Part shown: in pieces, positions 1-8,248 of the stretch
Numbering within the stretch: the first letter of the stretch is position 1
Layout: each line of letters starts with the position of its first letter
NCBI GenBank assembly: GCA_046328715.1
Contig: JAXLWB010000001.1
Location: forward strand, 372,001-436,000
Direction of reading: 5' to 3'
DNA from: JAXLWB01 sp046328715
GTDB lineage: Bacteria > Chloroflexota > Anaerolineae > Caldilineales > Caldilineaceae
Length of the DNA: 64,000 nt
Notes under the pieces: model-generated
What the model saw: the letters and a program-made list of their open reading frames with translations, nothing else
Databases searched by the model: none
Told to the model about the DNA's origin: nothing
Made by a program: the position numbers and the translations under genes

Positions 1-1027
1 GCGGGAAGTAGACCGTCACTTGCTCACCAAGTTTGGGCAAGGTGAGATGAGGACTGTTGAACTCGTCGAGCGACAACTTCTGGTCACCGATCTTGATGTC
101 GATGCGTACAATCGATCCAAGGAAGTTGATCGTCTCTACTGTACCTCGCAATTCATTTTCATCGCTGGTGGTTCGACTCAGGCGTAACTGTTCTGGACGC
201 AGGGCAACTTGAGTTGAACCGCCAATGATTGTCTTGCCCACATTCATCTTCTGCCCATTTACTTCTACCAGACCCTTGCTGCCATCAATCACTTGGGCTT
301 TTAATGTATTGAGCGTGCCCACAAACGACGCTACAAAGGAAGTTTGTGGAAAATTATAGATCTCGAAGGGCGTACCGACCTGCTCCATCCGCCCGTTGCT
401 CATGACTACCACGCGATCGGACAGCGACAAAGCTTCTTCCTGGTCGTGGGTGACATAGATCGTCGTGATGCCAAGCTGGCGCTGGATCGCACGGATCTCG
501 TTCCGCAGGCTGACACGAATCTTGGCATCGAGCGCAGAGAGCGGTTCATCGAGCAACAGCAATTGGGGACGGATCGCCAGAGCACGGGCCAGGGCAACGC
601 GCTGTTGCTGTCCACCCGACATCTGATAGGGATAACGCCCGCTAAGCTGTTCAAGTTTGATCAAGGCGAGCATCTCGCTCACTCGCTGTTTGATTTCATT
701 CGCTGGTTTGCCCGCCACCTTCAACCCGAAACCGATATTGTCGGCGACAGTCATATTGGGAAAAAGCGCATAGGATTGAAAAACCATGCCAATACTGCGC
801 TGGTTGGGGCGTTGTTGGGTGATCTCCTGACCAGCCATGATGATCTGCCCAGAAGTTGGCGTTTCAAAGCCGGCCACCATGCGCAATGTGGTCGTCTTGC
901 CACAACCACTGGGACCCAGGAAGGAGATAAACTCGCCCTTTGCCACATGCAAATTGAAATTGTCGACTGCGGGAGCTGAGGCATTGGCAAATTGTTTGTA
1001 GATCTGGTTGAGTTCCAAAAAGGCCAT
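1..1027 (-). CDS. ABC transporter ATP-binding protein, PotA/FbpC-like (partial, 3' end beyond window)
   Basis: ATPase that powers the importer encoded just upstream on the same strand. Reading the minus strand from ATG at 1027 gives MAFLELNQIYKQFANASAPA, then Walker A GPSGCGKTTT, Q-loop FQSYALFPNMTV, signature MSGGQQQRVALARALA, Walker B LLLLDEPLSALDAK and the H-loop YVTHDQEEA. After about residue 230 a TOBE-type C-terminal region follows (LNTLKAQV, ALRPEQLRLS). The frame is open to base 1, so the C-terminus is missing. The long C-terminal extension and TOBE fit the polyamine/iron/phosphonate class rather than SsuB. Its permeases and binding protein lie directly upstream. The substrate is not certain. 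Confidence 0.9.
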   Translation of the reverse strand, partial: MAFLELNQIYKQFANASAPAVDNFNLHVAKGEFISFLGPSGCGKTTTLRMVAGFETPTSGQIIMAGQEITQQRPNQRSIGMVFQSYALFPNMTVADNIGFGLKVAGKPANEIKQRVSEMLALIKLEQLSGRYPYQMSGGQQQRVALARALAIRPQLLLLDEPLSALDAKIRVSLRNEIRAIQRQLGITTIYVTHDQEEALSLSDRVVVMSNGRMEQVGTPFEIYNFPQTSFVASFVGTLNTLKAQVIDGSKGLVEVNGQKMNVGKTIIGGSTQVALRPEQLRLSRTTSDENELRGTVETINFLGSIVRIDIKIGDQKLSLDEFNSPHLTLPKLGEQVTVYFP

Positions 1028-1048
1028 AACCAATCCTTTGGTAACTTT

Positions 1049-1078
1049 GTGACTGGTAATTACGCAATTACCAGTCAC
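1049..1078. repeat. Perfect hairpin between permease and ATPase genes
   Basis: A 13-bp perfect inverted repeat (GTGACTGGTAATT / AATTACCAGTCAC) with a 4-nt loop lies in the 82-bp gap between the permease stop and the ATPase start. It has no U-tract in the operon direction, so it is more likely an mRNA-processing or stability hairpin than a terminator. A related GTGACTGG-type hairpin occurs at 14566-14605. Confidence 0.6.
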
Positions 1079-1109
1079 TGATGCTTTTAATGATAGACAG
1101 GTTTACCTC

Positions 1110-1928
1110 TTACCTCGCACCGGCCACCGTCCCCTGACGTGACCCATGCGTGATCCATTGAATGATGCCCATGGCTAACCAAGTGAGCGCAAAACTGACG
1201 ATGCTGAGGGCGGCGGGTTCATAGGCCAAGTGATTGCCTAGCTGTGCCAAATAAGGTCCAAACGCAGGTCGTGCCAGGAAGGTCGCCAAGGTCAACTCGC
1301 CGATCACGGTGGCAAAGGTGAGCAATGCGCCGCTGAGCAGCGCTGTGCGCAAGTTGGGGAGGATGATGCGCAGCAGAATTGTCGTCCAACTCGCTCCCAG
1401 GCTTTGGGCTGCCTCGGTCAAGGTTCGTACATCCATGGATCGCAGCCCTGTGTCAACCGAACGATAGAAATAGGGCAACGACAGCACCACATAGCCACAG
1501 ACCAACAAAATATCGGTACTCCAAGTGGTGTTGGTCAACGCTGGCAACAAGGGAATCCCTATGAATGTAAGTGTCTTGCTATAGGTCTTGATCAGGCCGA
1601 AGACGAGAATAATCGCCGGTATCACAAAGGGCAGTAAGGTGATGAGTTCAACCACGGGACGCAGGTGTGGTGTGCGCAATTGTACCCAATAGGCAGTTGG
1701 CACAACCAGGAGCAGGCAGACCAGGATGGTTAGGACTGACATGCGCACCGAAAACAGGAAGGTCTGTGCAAACTGAGGATCGGCAAAGGCGCTTTGGTAG
1801 GCAGCAAAATTGTACTGTCCTCGTTGTTTTTGCAGCGAGAAAATAAAAGTTCCAAGCAAGGGGAGCGCAAAGTAGAAAACGCCTATTAACAACCACAACC
1901 AACTGGCAAGAGAAGCACGTTTGCTCAT
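1110..1928 (-). CDS. ABC transporter permease, PotC/FbpB-like
   Basis: Inner-membrane permease of the importer. The 272-residue product starts MSKRASLASWLWLLIGVFYF and contains six hydrophobic segments; the EAA loop is visible as EAAQSLGASWTTILLRIILP. I chose ATG 1928 because it overlaps the stop of the upstream permease (ATGA) and because the longer open frame upstream has no permease character. It pairs with the permease at 1925-2788. Members of this family transport polyamines, Fe3+, thiamine or aminoethylphosphonate; the sequence does not decide between them. Confidence 0.9.
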   Translation of the reverse strand: MSKRASLASWLWLLIGVFYFALPLLGTFIFSLQKQRGQYNFAAYQSAFADPQFAQTFLFSVRMSVLTILVCLLLVVPTAYWVQLRTPHLRPVVELITLLPFVIPAIILVFGLIKTYSKTLTFIGIPLLPALTNTTWSTDILLVCGYVVLSLPYFYRSVDTGLRSMDVRTLTEAAQSLGASWTTILLRIILPNLRTALLSGALLTFATVIGELTLATFLARPAFGPYLAQLGNHLAYEPAALSIVSFALTWLAMGIIQWITHGSRQGTVAGAR

Positions 1929-2788
1929 TGTTTCACCCATCGCTCTGTCCAACGCTGTAACCAGGTATAGGTAAGAATACAGATGGCCATAATCACTACC
2001 ATCCCCAACGCCATTGCGTAGCCGAGATTGGCATTGTGCAACACATCCCCACGAATCTGCGCGCCGATCTGAATGGTCACCAAGGGTAAACGTCCGCCGG
2101 TCAAGGAAAGCGCAGTTGCATAGGCTCCGAAGGAGTTGCCGAAGAGCAAAATCATCGTGGCCAACACCGAAGGCAACAAGATCGGCAACCCCACATAGCG
2201 CCAATATTGCCAGGAGGACGCGCCCAGATTCTCTGCCGCCTCGCGCCACTCACGTCGCAAGCCTTCTATGGCTGGTACCATAATCAGCACCATCAAGGGA
2301 AATTGAAAATAGGTATAGCAGAGGCTTAACCCTAAGAAGCTATAAAGCGAAAAGCCTTGATTGTATAAATCGATGCCCAGGCCCTTGAGTAGTACCGTGA
2401 CCAAACCGGTGCGTCCCAAAATGGAAATGAAGGCAAATGCCAAGGGAACGCCAGCAAAGTTCGAAGCCACACCGGAAAAGGTCATGACCATTGACTTTAC
2501 CCATCCTGGCAGACCCCCAATCGTAATCGCATAGGCCAGCAGAAAACCGATGATTCCGCCGAGAAGGGCTGTAAAGGCGCTGACACGAATACTCATTGAG
2601 TAGGATTCAGGGATCGGAGGTTGGCTCAGGTTGAGGATGTTGTCAAAGGTAAATTGCCCATTGTTATTGCGGAAGCTATCGATAAAGAGCGAGGCAGAGG
2701 GTATCAACAAAAAGGCAATGGCAAAGATAAAAAAAGGCAACAAACCCAGCCAATTCCATGTTGTTTTTGGGGCTTTGGAAGTAACCAT
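1925..2788 (-). CDS. ABC transporter permease, PotB-like
   Basis: First permease of the left-hand importer, 287 residues, starting MVTSKAPKTTWNWLGLLPFF. An N-terminal membrane segment at about 14-33 is followed by the BPD_transp_1 fold with the EAA loop REAAENLGASSWQYWRYVGLP. It is translationally coupled by a 4-nt overlap to the next permease. A 107-bp gap containing strong palindromes separates it from the binding-protein gene, a common arrangement that lowers permease expression relative to the binding protein. Confidence 0.9.
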   Translation of the reverse strand: MVTSKAPKTTWNWLGLLPFFIFAIAFLLIPSASLFIDSFRNNNGQFTFDNILNLSQPPIPESYSMSIRVSAFTALLGGIIGFLLAYAITIGGLPGWVKSMVMTFSGVASNFAGVPLAFAFISILGRTGLVTVLLKGLGIDLYNQGFSLYSFLGLSLCYTYFQFPLMVLIMVPAIEGLRREWREAAENLGASSWQYWRYVGLPILLPSVLATMILLFGNSFGAYATALSLTGGRLPLVTIQIGAQIRGDVLHNANLGYAMALGMVVIMAICILTYTWLQRWTERWVKQ

Positions 2789-2812
2789 AGAAGCCTTTGG
2801 GTGATCTGTAAA

Positions 2813-2877
2813 TCAGTGGGACAGTAATCAGTAGTGCAGTGTTATTTCACTGACTTACTGACTCACTGTCCCACTGA
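2813..2877. repeat. Inverted repeat between binding-protein and permease genes
   Basis: TCAGTGGGACAGT at 2813-2825 is matched perfectly by ACTGTCCCACTGA at 2865-2877, with further ACTGtCC/ACTGA direct copies to 2895. It sits just after the binding-protein gene in the operon direction (minus strand). It could form a stem that protects the upstream mRNA or partly terminates transcription. Confidence 0.6.
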
Positions 2878-2894
2878 CCTACTGTCCTACTGAT

Positions 2895-4055
2895 TTACTC
2901 AGCGGCTTTTACATCGGCACCAACGACGGAGTCCCACTTGGTGGTGATCAACTCTTTGGATGTGTTAAGCTGATCCAGTGTTGGGAAGACAGCACCAGAG
3001 ACATCCGGCAACTTAGCGGCGAGCTCGGCAGGAACGACACCGCGTGCCTTCAGATCGGCTTCGCGAATTGGATGGCAGTAGCCCTTCATCCAAATGATCT
3101 GTCCTTCATCCGAGTAGAGGAATTCCATCCACAATTTGGCAGCATTTGGGTGCGGGGCATAGGCACTGATCGCTTGCAAATAGACACCCGCAAAGCGGCC
3201 CGTCTTAGGAATGGTGATTTCGAGCGGTGGGTTGCCAGCAAATTGATCATTGGCGGCCAGGGCGTTGTAGTCCCAGGTGATGCGGATCGGGGTTTCACCC
3301 TTGGCAACCAGGCTGTTGTTGGCAATGGTTGGTACCAGGTTGCCCTTCTTGTTCAATTCGGCAAAGAAATCCAAACCCTTCGTGGCATCGTCCAGTGAAC
3401 CACCATTAGCCAGACCGGCGGCGAGGACAGTTTGGATCGCTTGGTTGGAGGTGCGTGGATCGCCGGAGAGACCCACTTGGCCCTTGTACTCATCCTTCAG
3501 CAGATCGGCCCAATCCTGCGGCGGATTGGCAACTACGTCCTTGTTGACCATAAAGGCAAGTACGCCGTAGTAGTCGCCATACCAGTTACCATCGGCATCC
3601 TTAACATCATTCGGAATGGTGTCCCAGGTCGCAACCTTGTACGGGGTGACCAGTTTCTCTTCCACAACTTGTGGACCAAAGGCAAAGCCGACGTCAATCA
3701 CATCGGGTGCTTGCGGGCCTTTATTATCTTTGTTGGCCTTGATTGCTTCAACTTCATCGCCTGAACCGGCATCCGGGTTCAACTCGTTGACTTTGAGATT
3801 ATATTTGCTCTTGAAGGTTTCAATCGCTTCGCCATAATTGCACCAGTCATGGGGCAAGGCGATGACATTGAGTTCACCTTCGCCTTGGGCGGCCTTGATG
3901 AGATCGGCCATGGGGCCTTCAGCCGCGGCAGCAGTGGTGTCGCTCGATGCCGCAGGGGCAGCTTGCTGGCCTGCTGGCGCTGGCGCAACACAGCCAACAA
4001 TTGTGAACAACGCTGCCATAAAGACATGGAGCAGCGCAAGTCGTTGCACTTTCAT
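2895..4055 (-). CDS. Extracellular solute-binding lipoprotein, PotD/AfuA-like
   Basis: Captures the substrate outside the membrane for the transporter encoded downstream. Starting at MKVQRLALLHVFMAALFTIVGC, the signal peptide ends in the lipobox IVGC, followed by an Ala/Pro-rich linker and a type 1/6 solute-binding fold (about 386 residues; GEGELNVIALPHDWCNYGEAI near the mature N-terminus). I preferred this start to the upstream ATG at 4085 because the lipoprotein signal begins here and AGGAG-like bases precede it. It is first in the minus-strand operon. The fold suits polyamines, Fe3+ or aminoethylphosphonate; the link to the sulfur genes is by location only. Confidence 0.85.
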   Translation of the reverse strand: MKVQRLALLHVFMAALFTIVGCVAPAPAGQQAAPAASSDTTAAAAEGPMADLIKAAQGEGELNVIALPHDWCNYGEAIETFKSKYNLKVNELNPDAGSGDEVEAIKANKDNKGPQAPDVIDVGFAFGPQVVEEKLVTPYKVATWDTIPNDVKDADGNWYGDYYGVLAFMVNKDVVANPPQDWADLLKDEYKGQVGLSGDPRTSNQAIQTVLAAGLANGGSLDDATKGLDFFAELNKKGNLVPTIANNSLVAKGETPIRITWDYNALAANDQFAGNPPLEITIPKTGRFAGVYLQAISAYAPHPNAAKLWMEFLYSDEGQIIWMKGYCHPIREADLKARGVVPAELAAKLPDVSGAVFPTLDQLNTSKELITTKWDSVVGADVKAAE

Positions 4056-4390
4056 TTGATCTTCTCCTCTGATGGAATGACTCAATTGGTTGAAGTATAC
4101 GAACGGTTGCGACTCGGTAACATTGCTGCGGTGGAGAATTGCTATCGAGTGCAGAATATTAGTATAGAAGTATATCCAGTAAAGTGATATAAAAATAATC
4201 GCGGTAAGGCTGGAAAGTAGGTAACGCTCACAGTTAGCTTCTCAACCTACCGTGTGGGTAGTCTATTTTAATATCGCTCAAGATGTCCTGAATTTCACTT
4301 CTTACACACAAATTGTACCATACTTCTTGTAAACTGTATAAGTATCGAATTAACAGACTGTGAAGAAATGGATCAAAGACGGAGAGGCTT
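4056..4390. promoter_or_regulatory. Divergent intergenic region (transporter / two-component system)
   Basis: This 335-bp gap separates the left transporter operon from the kinase gene. Towards the kinase, TTGTAC at 4313-4318 and TATAAG at 4337-4342 are 18 bp apart and form a plausible sigma70 promoter. The stretch 4150-4200 is AT-rich and probably holds the minus-strand promoter. Two GGTAAC words (4115 and 4221 areas) occur on the minus strand but not with the regulon spacing seen elsewhere. No riboswitch was recognised. Confidence 0.5.
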
Positions 4391-6112
4391 GTGCCGACAC
4401 AGCGATTTTCGACTTATCTTATCCTTGGTGTGGTGATTCTCATCATTGCGAGTACCTTAAGTGCTGGGGCCCCTGCCTATTGGTTGACACGCACCCAGTT
4501 GGAAGCGCAGACCTGGAGCAATCTGCAAGACGCAGCGCGTTCGGTCCATTCACTGTTGAACGCCGAACAAGAACGACTACGCAATTTAGCAAGACTCTTT
4601 TCCGAACGACCCACCCTGCATCAATTAATTGCCAAAGATGCCAGGGCGGAGCTTTCTGACTACCTTGCCGACTTTCAAAGGCAAAGTGAACTGGGTCTCT
4701 TGCTCTTCTGTGCCAACAATGGATCGATTATTTCGGGAGACGCGGCGCAAATTGGCCAATGCCCAAGCGATCCATTGCCAGAATTCGGCGATTGGAATGG
4801 CAAACCGATGCTGCTGGTACGCCAGCCTGTCCATGATGAACGTAGCAGTGCTGAGTTGGGGGTTGCGATCGCTGGGATTGCCCTGGAAGATGCATTTTGG
4901 CAACAGATGTCTGCCAACACCGGCGCACAACTGAGCTTGCTTGATCTTTCACAAATCCGAATCGCCAGCAGCATTCCTGCAGCCGCTCAACTCAGCGCAG
5001 CGGCTCCCGTCACCCTCCCCGTTTCAAGTGAGAATGGCGCACGCTATCGTTTGGACTTGGCAGGCCAACCCTTCTATGCTTTGACCAGTGGCTTGTCTAC
5101 AAGCGAATCGTTCAGCACCACGATTCCCTTTCAGCTAGAGGTGGCGCTTCCTGTCGATCAACTAGTGGCAACTGAACAACGGGCCTTTGTTATTCTGCTG
5201 ATCAGCACCGGATTGATTGCCGTCTTAGGTGTATTGCTGGCAACCTGGTATATGCGTCGGCTCACTCAGCCACTCTGGCAGTTGACGCGTGCTGCCGAAC
5301 GCATCGGTAAAGGCGACATCGATACAGCGATTCCAGCCTTTGTCGCCCCGCTAGAGGTAGCCACGCTCTCTAATGCATTGATCAAAAGCCAGGCGACTAT
5401 GTTGCGCGCTCTGGAGGAACGCTCTGACTTTCTCGACAGTGTTTCACATGAATTTCAAACGCCGCTCAGCACCTTGCAGGCTGCCCTCGAACTCGTGGGC
5501 GATGAAGAGGAAAATCTCAACGCTGCCGAAATGCGTGAACTGCTCAAACCAGCGCATATGAGTCTGGTCGGCCTGAAGAACCTGATTGACAATTTGTTAC
5601 AAAGCAGCAGCATTGAAGCAGGTCTGTTTACCATGCGCAAGCGACCTACGACGTTGACCGAAATCATTGACGACGCATGCCGGCTTGTACAGCCGCTGCT
5701 TGATCGCCGTCATCAACCACTGCAACTGCCAGAGACGGATCACCTACCCACGCTCAACGCCGACCCTGCCCGCTTGACGCAGGTGCTGGTCAATTTACTG
5801 GTCAACGCCAGCAAATACAGTCCAGTGGGCGAACAAATTGACTTGGCGGTGGATCTACAGCAAAATCGGTTGCGTATTGCCGTGGCAGATCGCGGGCCGG
5901 GTATTCCGCCTGCTGAACGTCCCCATCTCTTTCAGCGTTTCGTGCGGTTAGCACAACGGGATAATGAACAATCGGGAGTAGGTCTGGGGCTCCATGTCGT
6001 CAAAACGACCGTCGAGTCGCACGGTGGCGAAGTGGGTATAGAGGGGCGCGCTGGTGGCGGATCACTCTTTTGGTTTACCCTGCCGTTGGAAGAAAAGGGG
6101 ATGACAAGGTGA
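4391..6112 (+). CDS. Membrane sensor histidine kinase
   Basis: 573-residue sensor kinase. It has a TM helix at about 8-30, an extracytoplasmic sensor region to about 264, a second TM helix at 265-288, HAMP to about 340, then the HisKA H-box SVSHEFQTPLSTLQ with His353. The ATPase domain shows the N box (VNLLVNASKYSPVG), D box (DRGPGIPP) and G box (GVGLGLHVVKT). The GTG start at 4391 is preceded by GGAGAGG. The response regulator follows after 68 bp. Because the first of seven GTTACC-type promoters lies just downstream of this pair, I infer that it senses a sulfur-related signal. The sensor domain itself was not recognised. Confidence 0.92.
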   Translation: MPTQRFSTYLILGVVILIIASTLSAGAPAYWLTRTQLEAQTWSNLQDAARSVHSLLNAEQERLRNLARLFSERPTLHQLIAKDARAELSDYLADFQRQSELGLLLFCANNGSIISGDAAQIGQCPSDPLPEFGDWNGKPMLLVRQPVHDERSSAELGVAIAGIALEDAFWQQMSANTGAQLSLLDLSQIRIASSIPAAAQLSAAAPVTLPVSSENGARYRLDLAGQPFYALTSGLSTSESFSTTIPFQLEVALPVDQLVATEQRAFVILLISTGLIAVLGVLLATWYMRRLTQPLWQLTRAAERIGKGDIDTAIPAFVAPLEVATLSNALIKSQATMLRALEERSDFLDSVSHEFQTPLSTLQAALELVGDEEENLNAAEMRELLKPAHMSLVGLKNLIDNLLQSSSIEAGLFTMRKRPTTLTEIIDDACRLVQPLLDRRHQPLQLPETDHLPTLNADPARLTQVLVNLLVNASKYSPVGEQIDLAVDLQQNRLRIAVADRGPGIPPAERPHLFQRFVRLAQRDNEQSGVGLGLHVVKTTVESHGGEVGIEGRAGGGSLFWFTLPLEEKGMTR

Positions 6113-6169
6113 CAAGATGACGGAACGAGTGTAGCACCTTGTCACCTTGTCACCTTGTCACCTTGTCAC
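6103..6169 (+). repeat. 8-bp tandem repeat and hairpin between kinase and regulator
   Basis: Four copies of CACCTTGT plus CAC run from 6135 to 6169. The sequence GACAAGGTGACAAG at 6103-6116, overlapping the kinase stop codon, is complementary to them, so a hairpin can form in several registers just upstream of the regulator start. The unit is not a multiple of three and could vary in copy number. Confidence 0.8.
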
Positions 6170-6180
6170 TGAACAAAGCT

Positions 6181-6855
6181 ATGAAAATCTTGATTATCGA
6201 AGACGATTTAGCCCTGTCTGATGTAATCGCCTTTACTTTGCGGCGCGGCGGGTTTGATATTCTCACTGCCTACGATGGACAGGCTGGGCTAGAAAAGTGG
6301 CAAAGTAACCAGCCCGACCTGATTATCCTTGATCTCAACCTGCCTAAGGTCGATGGCCTGGATGTCTGCCGCCGCATTCGCTCGGTGGACAGAACGCCGA
6401 TCATTATGCTCAGCGTGCGCAGCGGCGACGAGATGGTGGTCAAAGGTTTGGAATTGGGGGCCGATGATTACATTGTCAAGCCCTTTAGTCCCAGCCAGTT
6501 GGTAGCACGCGTGCGGGCCGTGTTACGCCGTATCGGCGCGGTTGAGACCACAAGCAACCTGGCTGGGACCACACTCACCTTGGATCGTAGCCGCAACGAA
6601 GTACAGCGCGCCGATGGCTCTACCCAACGCCTGACCCAACTTGAAGCGCGTTTGCTCGAAATGTTGCTTCTCCATCCAGGTCAAGTGCTGACCACCGAGC
6701 AATTGATCAGCCACGTTTGGGGCGTTGATGGCGGCGATCGTACGATGCTCAAGCAATTGGTCTATCGCCTGCGCAGCAAGATCGAGAATGAAACCGAGCC
6801 TAATTTGATCGAGACGATTGCCGGTGTTGGATATTCCTTTATGGATCGCAGATAA
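6181..6855 (+). CDS. OmpR/PhoB-family response regulator
   Basis: Transcription factor activated by phosphorylation, partner of the kinase just upstream. The 224 residues start MKILIIEDDLALSDVIAFTL. The receiver domain has acidic residues E7-D9, phospho-acceptor Asp51 (LIILDLNLPKVDG) and the conserved Lys in YIVKPFSP. Residues about 128-224 form a winged-helix Trans_reg_C domain ending IETIAGVGYSFMDRR. ATG 6181 is preferred over the in-frame ATG at 6139, which would add residues encoded by the tandem repeat. OmpR/PhoB proteins bind tandem direct repeats at about one helical turn (11 bp), the geometry of the repeats found at seven promoters in this window. Confidence 0.95.
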   Translation: MKILIIEDDLALSDVIAFTLRRGGFDILTAYDGQAGLEKWQSNQPDLIILDLNLPKVDGLDVCRRIRSVDRTPIIMLSVRSGDEMVVKGLELGADDYIVKPFSPSQLVARVRAVLRRIGAVETTSNLAGTTLTLDRSRNEVQRADGSTQRLTQLEARLLEMLLLHPGQVLTTEQLISHVWGVDGGDRTMLKQLVYRLRSKIENETEPNLIETIAGVGYSFMDRR

Positions 6856-7003
6856 ATATGCAAACCCAGTAGTTCATTAGTCTGGTAGATGCTGTCATTC
6901 TGCGCCCTGGGCACCCGCAGTTTGCGAGGAATCTTCTTGGAGGCGAGTCAAGATTATTCCTTTCTGCTGTCACTGAAATGCCAACTGTGAGTTGCAAAAA
7001 CTT

Positions 7004-7058
7004 GTTACCGGATTGTTACCTCTACATCACCTCTTCTGTTACCTGGCTGCGCTAGAGT
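7004..7058 (+). promoter_or_regulatory. GTTACC-type regulon promoter P1
   Basis: Hexamers GTTACC (7004), GTTACC (7015), ATCACC (7026) and GTTACC (7038) start 11, 11 and 12 bp apart. After 9 bp comes the -10-like TAGAGT (7053-7058). There is no good -35 box; box 3/box 4 occupy its place. Drives the ssuE-like gene at 7124. Confidence 0.85.
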
Positions 7059-7080
7059 GTTTTCCAGTGCGATTTCGGGA

Positions 7081-7095
7081 ATGTACTGCTTTTAG
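7081..7095 (+). CDS. Possible minimal leader ORF MYCF
   Basis: ATG TAC TGC TTT TAG follows CGGGA about 16 nt after the expected transcription start of P1. It has only four codons with a single Cys. It is mentioned because other promoters of this set are followed by Cys-containing leaders, but chance is quite possible. Confidence 0.2.
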   Translation: MYCF

Positions 7096-7123
7096 CCTCG
7101 TAATACTCGATGAGGAGTGGGCC

Positions 7124-7711
7124 ATGTTAGATGTACTTACCATTGCTGGATGTTCTTCACCAACATCATCATCGACTGCTTTGTTACACTACGTGCGTCA
7201 GAAGCTAATCCAGCAGAACTTGCGTGTAGGCGAAATTGAAGTTCGCCATTTGCCTGCGGATGATCTGCTGTTGGGGATGAAGTATAGTCCTGCACTGCGC
7301 CAGGGATGTGACTTGGTGCGGCAGGCAGCAGCCGTAGTCATTGCGACACCCATCCGTAATCGCTCACTTAGTGGTGGTCTGAAGGCTTTTCTTGACATTC
7401 TGCCACAGGATGCATTGGTGGATAAGCTGGTGCTGCCGATAGCAACTAGCTCCGTAGCAATCAATTTAGCCCATGTCGATGCTGCAATGCGTCTGATTTT
7501 GTCGTCACTCGGTGCTCGCCAGATTTTTGATGTAGTTCAAGTGTTGGATCATCAGGTTCAACTGTACGATCGACAGGTGCATTTAGACCCATTCGCCCGC
7601 CAATCGCTGGATGAGTCGGTTAGAAACTTGGTTGACGATCTGTCATCGAAACCTTCGACTGTGCATCGCTTAGTTGGGGATTCGTTCCCCGAATTTTTGG
7701 CATTCAATTGA
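7124..7711 (+). CDS. NAD(P)H-dependent FMN reductase, SsuE-like (copy 1)
   Basis: Supplies reduced FMN to two-component monooxygenases such as SsuD. The 195 residues start MLDVLTIAGCSSPTSSSTAL, a flavodoxin-like fold with the phosphate-binding loop near residues 8-15 and VVIATPIRNRSLSGGLKAFLDILP in the middle, as in SsuE. I chose ATG 7124 because AGGAG lies 7-8 nt upstream and because an earlier in-frame start would fall inside the promoter. It is the first gene behind P1. Two further paralogues are at 8249 and 37282. Confidence 0.9.
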   Translation: MLDVLTIAGCSSPTSSSTALLHYVRQKLIQQNLRVGEIEVRHLPADDLLLGMKYSPALRQGCDLVRQAAAVVIATPIRNRSLSGGLKAFLDILPQDALVDKLVLPIATSSVAINLAHVDAAMRLILSSLGARQIFDVVQVLDHQVQLYDRQVHLDPFARQSLDESVRNLVDDLSSKPSTVHRLVGDSFPEFLAFN

Positions 7712-7772
7712 TTTAGCTTACTTGTGACCAAGAGTATAGGTTAATCCAATAGCGACGTTAATAAGAACGAAG

Positions 7773-7856
7773 CAAAGAAGTAATTTTGAATAGGTAAGAG
7801 GTAATTTGCTCCTTCCGCGAGGAAGGCTGCGTCATTACGACTTACAAATTACTTCT
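7773..7856 (+). repeat. Inverted repeat upstream of Cys leader 7902
   Basis: AAGAAGTAATTT near 7773 pairs with AAATTACTTCTT near 7845. Inside lies a small hairpin CCTTCC-gcga-GGAAGG. It stands between ssuE copy 1 and the Cys-rich leader and may be a weak terminator, a processing site or a repeat remnant. No T-tract follows directly. Confidence 0.45.
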
Positions 7857-7901
7857 TCACTATTACTTCTTTATCTATATCTCAATAATGAGTTCAAGCA
7901 T

Positions 7902-7985
7902 ATGACTTTTACATGTACTTGTTGTTGTAGCCTCTGCTGTTGTACCTCCACCCGCACCGGTTGCGGGACCTGCTTCTGTAGTTAG
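7902..7985 (+). CDS. Cysteine-rich leader peptide, class B (27 aa, 10 Cys)
   Basis: The peptide is MTFTCTCCCSLCCCTSTRTG followed by CGTCFCS, with Cys at 5, 7-9, 12-14, 21, 24 and 26. A five-codon ORF MSSSI (7888) overlaps its start through ATGA. It lies 264 nt upstream of the second ssuE-like gene. The end of the ORF and the following TAGCGGG closely resemble the end of the leader at 36804. Runs of Cys codons in a leader would stall ribosomes when Cys-tRNA is scarce, so I infer a cysteine-sensing leader. No U-rich intrinsic terminator was found in 7986-8248. A short metal-binding peptide is the alternative. Confidence 0.7.
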   Translation: MTFTCTCCCSLCCCTSTRTGCGTCFCS

Positions 7986-8248
7986 CGGGTGCCCGCAGCT
8001 TGTGTAAAGGTCTTTGCTCGTCTCTACCAAGGACTTGCACAGCTTGCTAGCACCTCAACGTCGTGGTCTTCGCAATCTCTTCCACTCCTTGTAGCGATAC
8101 GCTGAGAGACCTGCCACAAGCGCCGGTAATCCGCCTTCCCAACCACCAATTCGTTTAATTGAATCGTATCTAGGGCTGTTCAGGAATCGGTTTGTCATGA
8201 TTGCTGCCAACCCAAAACAAACACGCCCTCAAAAAAAGGAGAAAAGAC

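Noticed and set aside
344..979. 211-codon plus-strand ORF opposite the left ATPase
   Set aside because: It is the antisense shadow of the conserved ATPase frame on the minus strand, which contains all ABC motifs.
4100..4230. GGTAAC words upstream of the left transporter (GTTACC on minus strand)
   Set aside because: The two copies are not in the 11/11/12 array and no -10 box stands at the right distance; treated as chance.
4056..4390. Thiamine (TPP) riboswitch before the left transporter
   Set aside because: The CTGAGA/ACCTGATC elements were looked for on the minus strand and not found.
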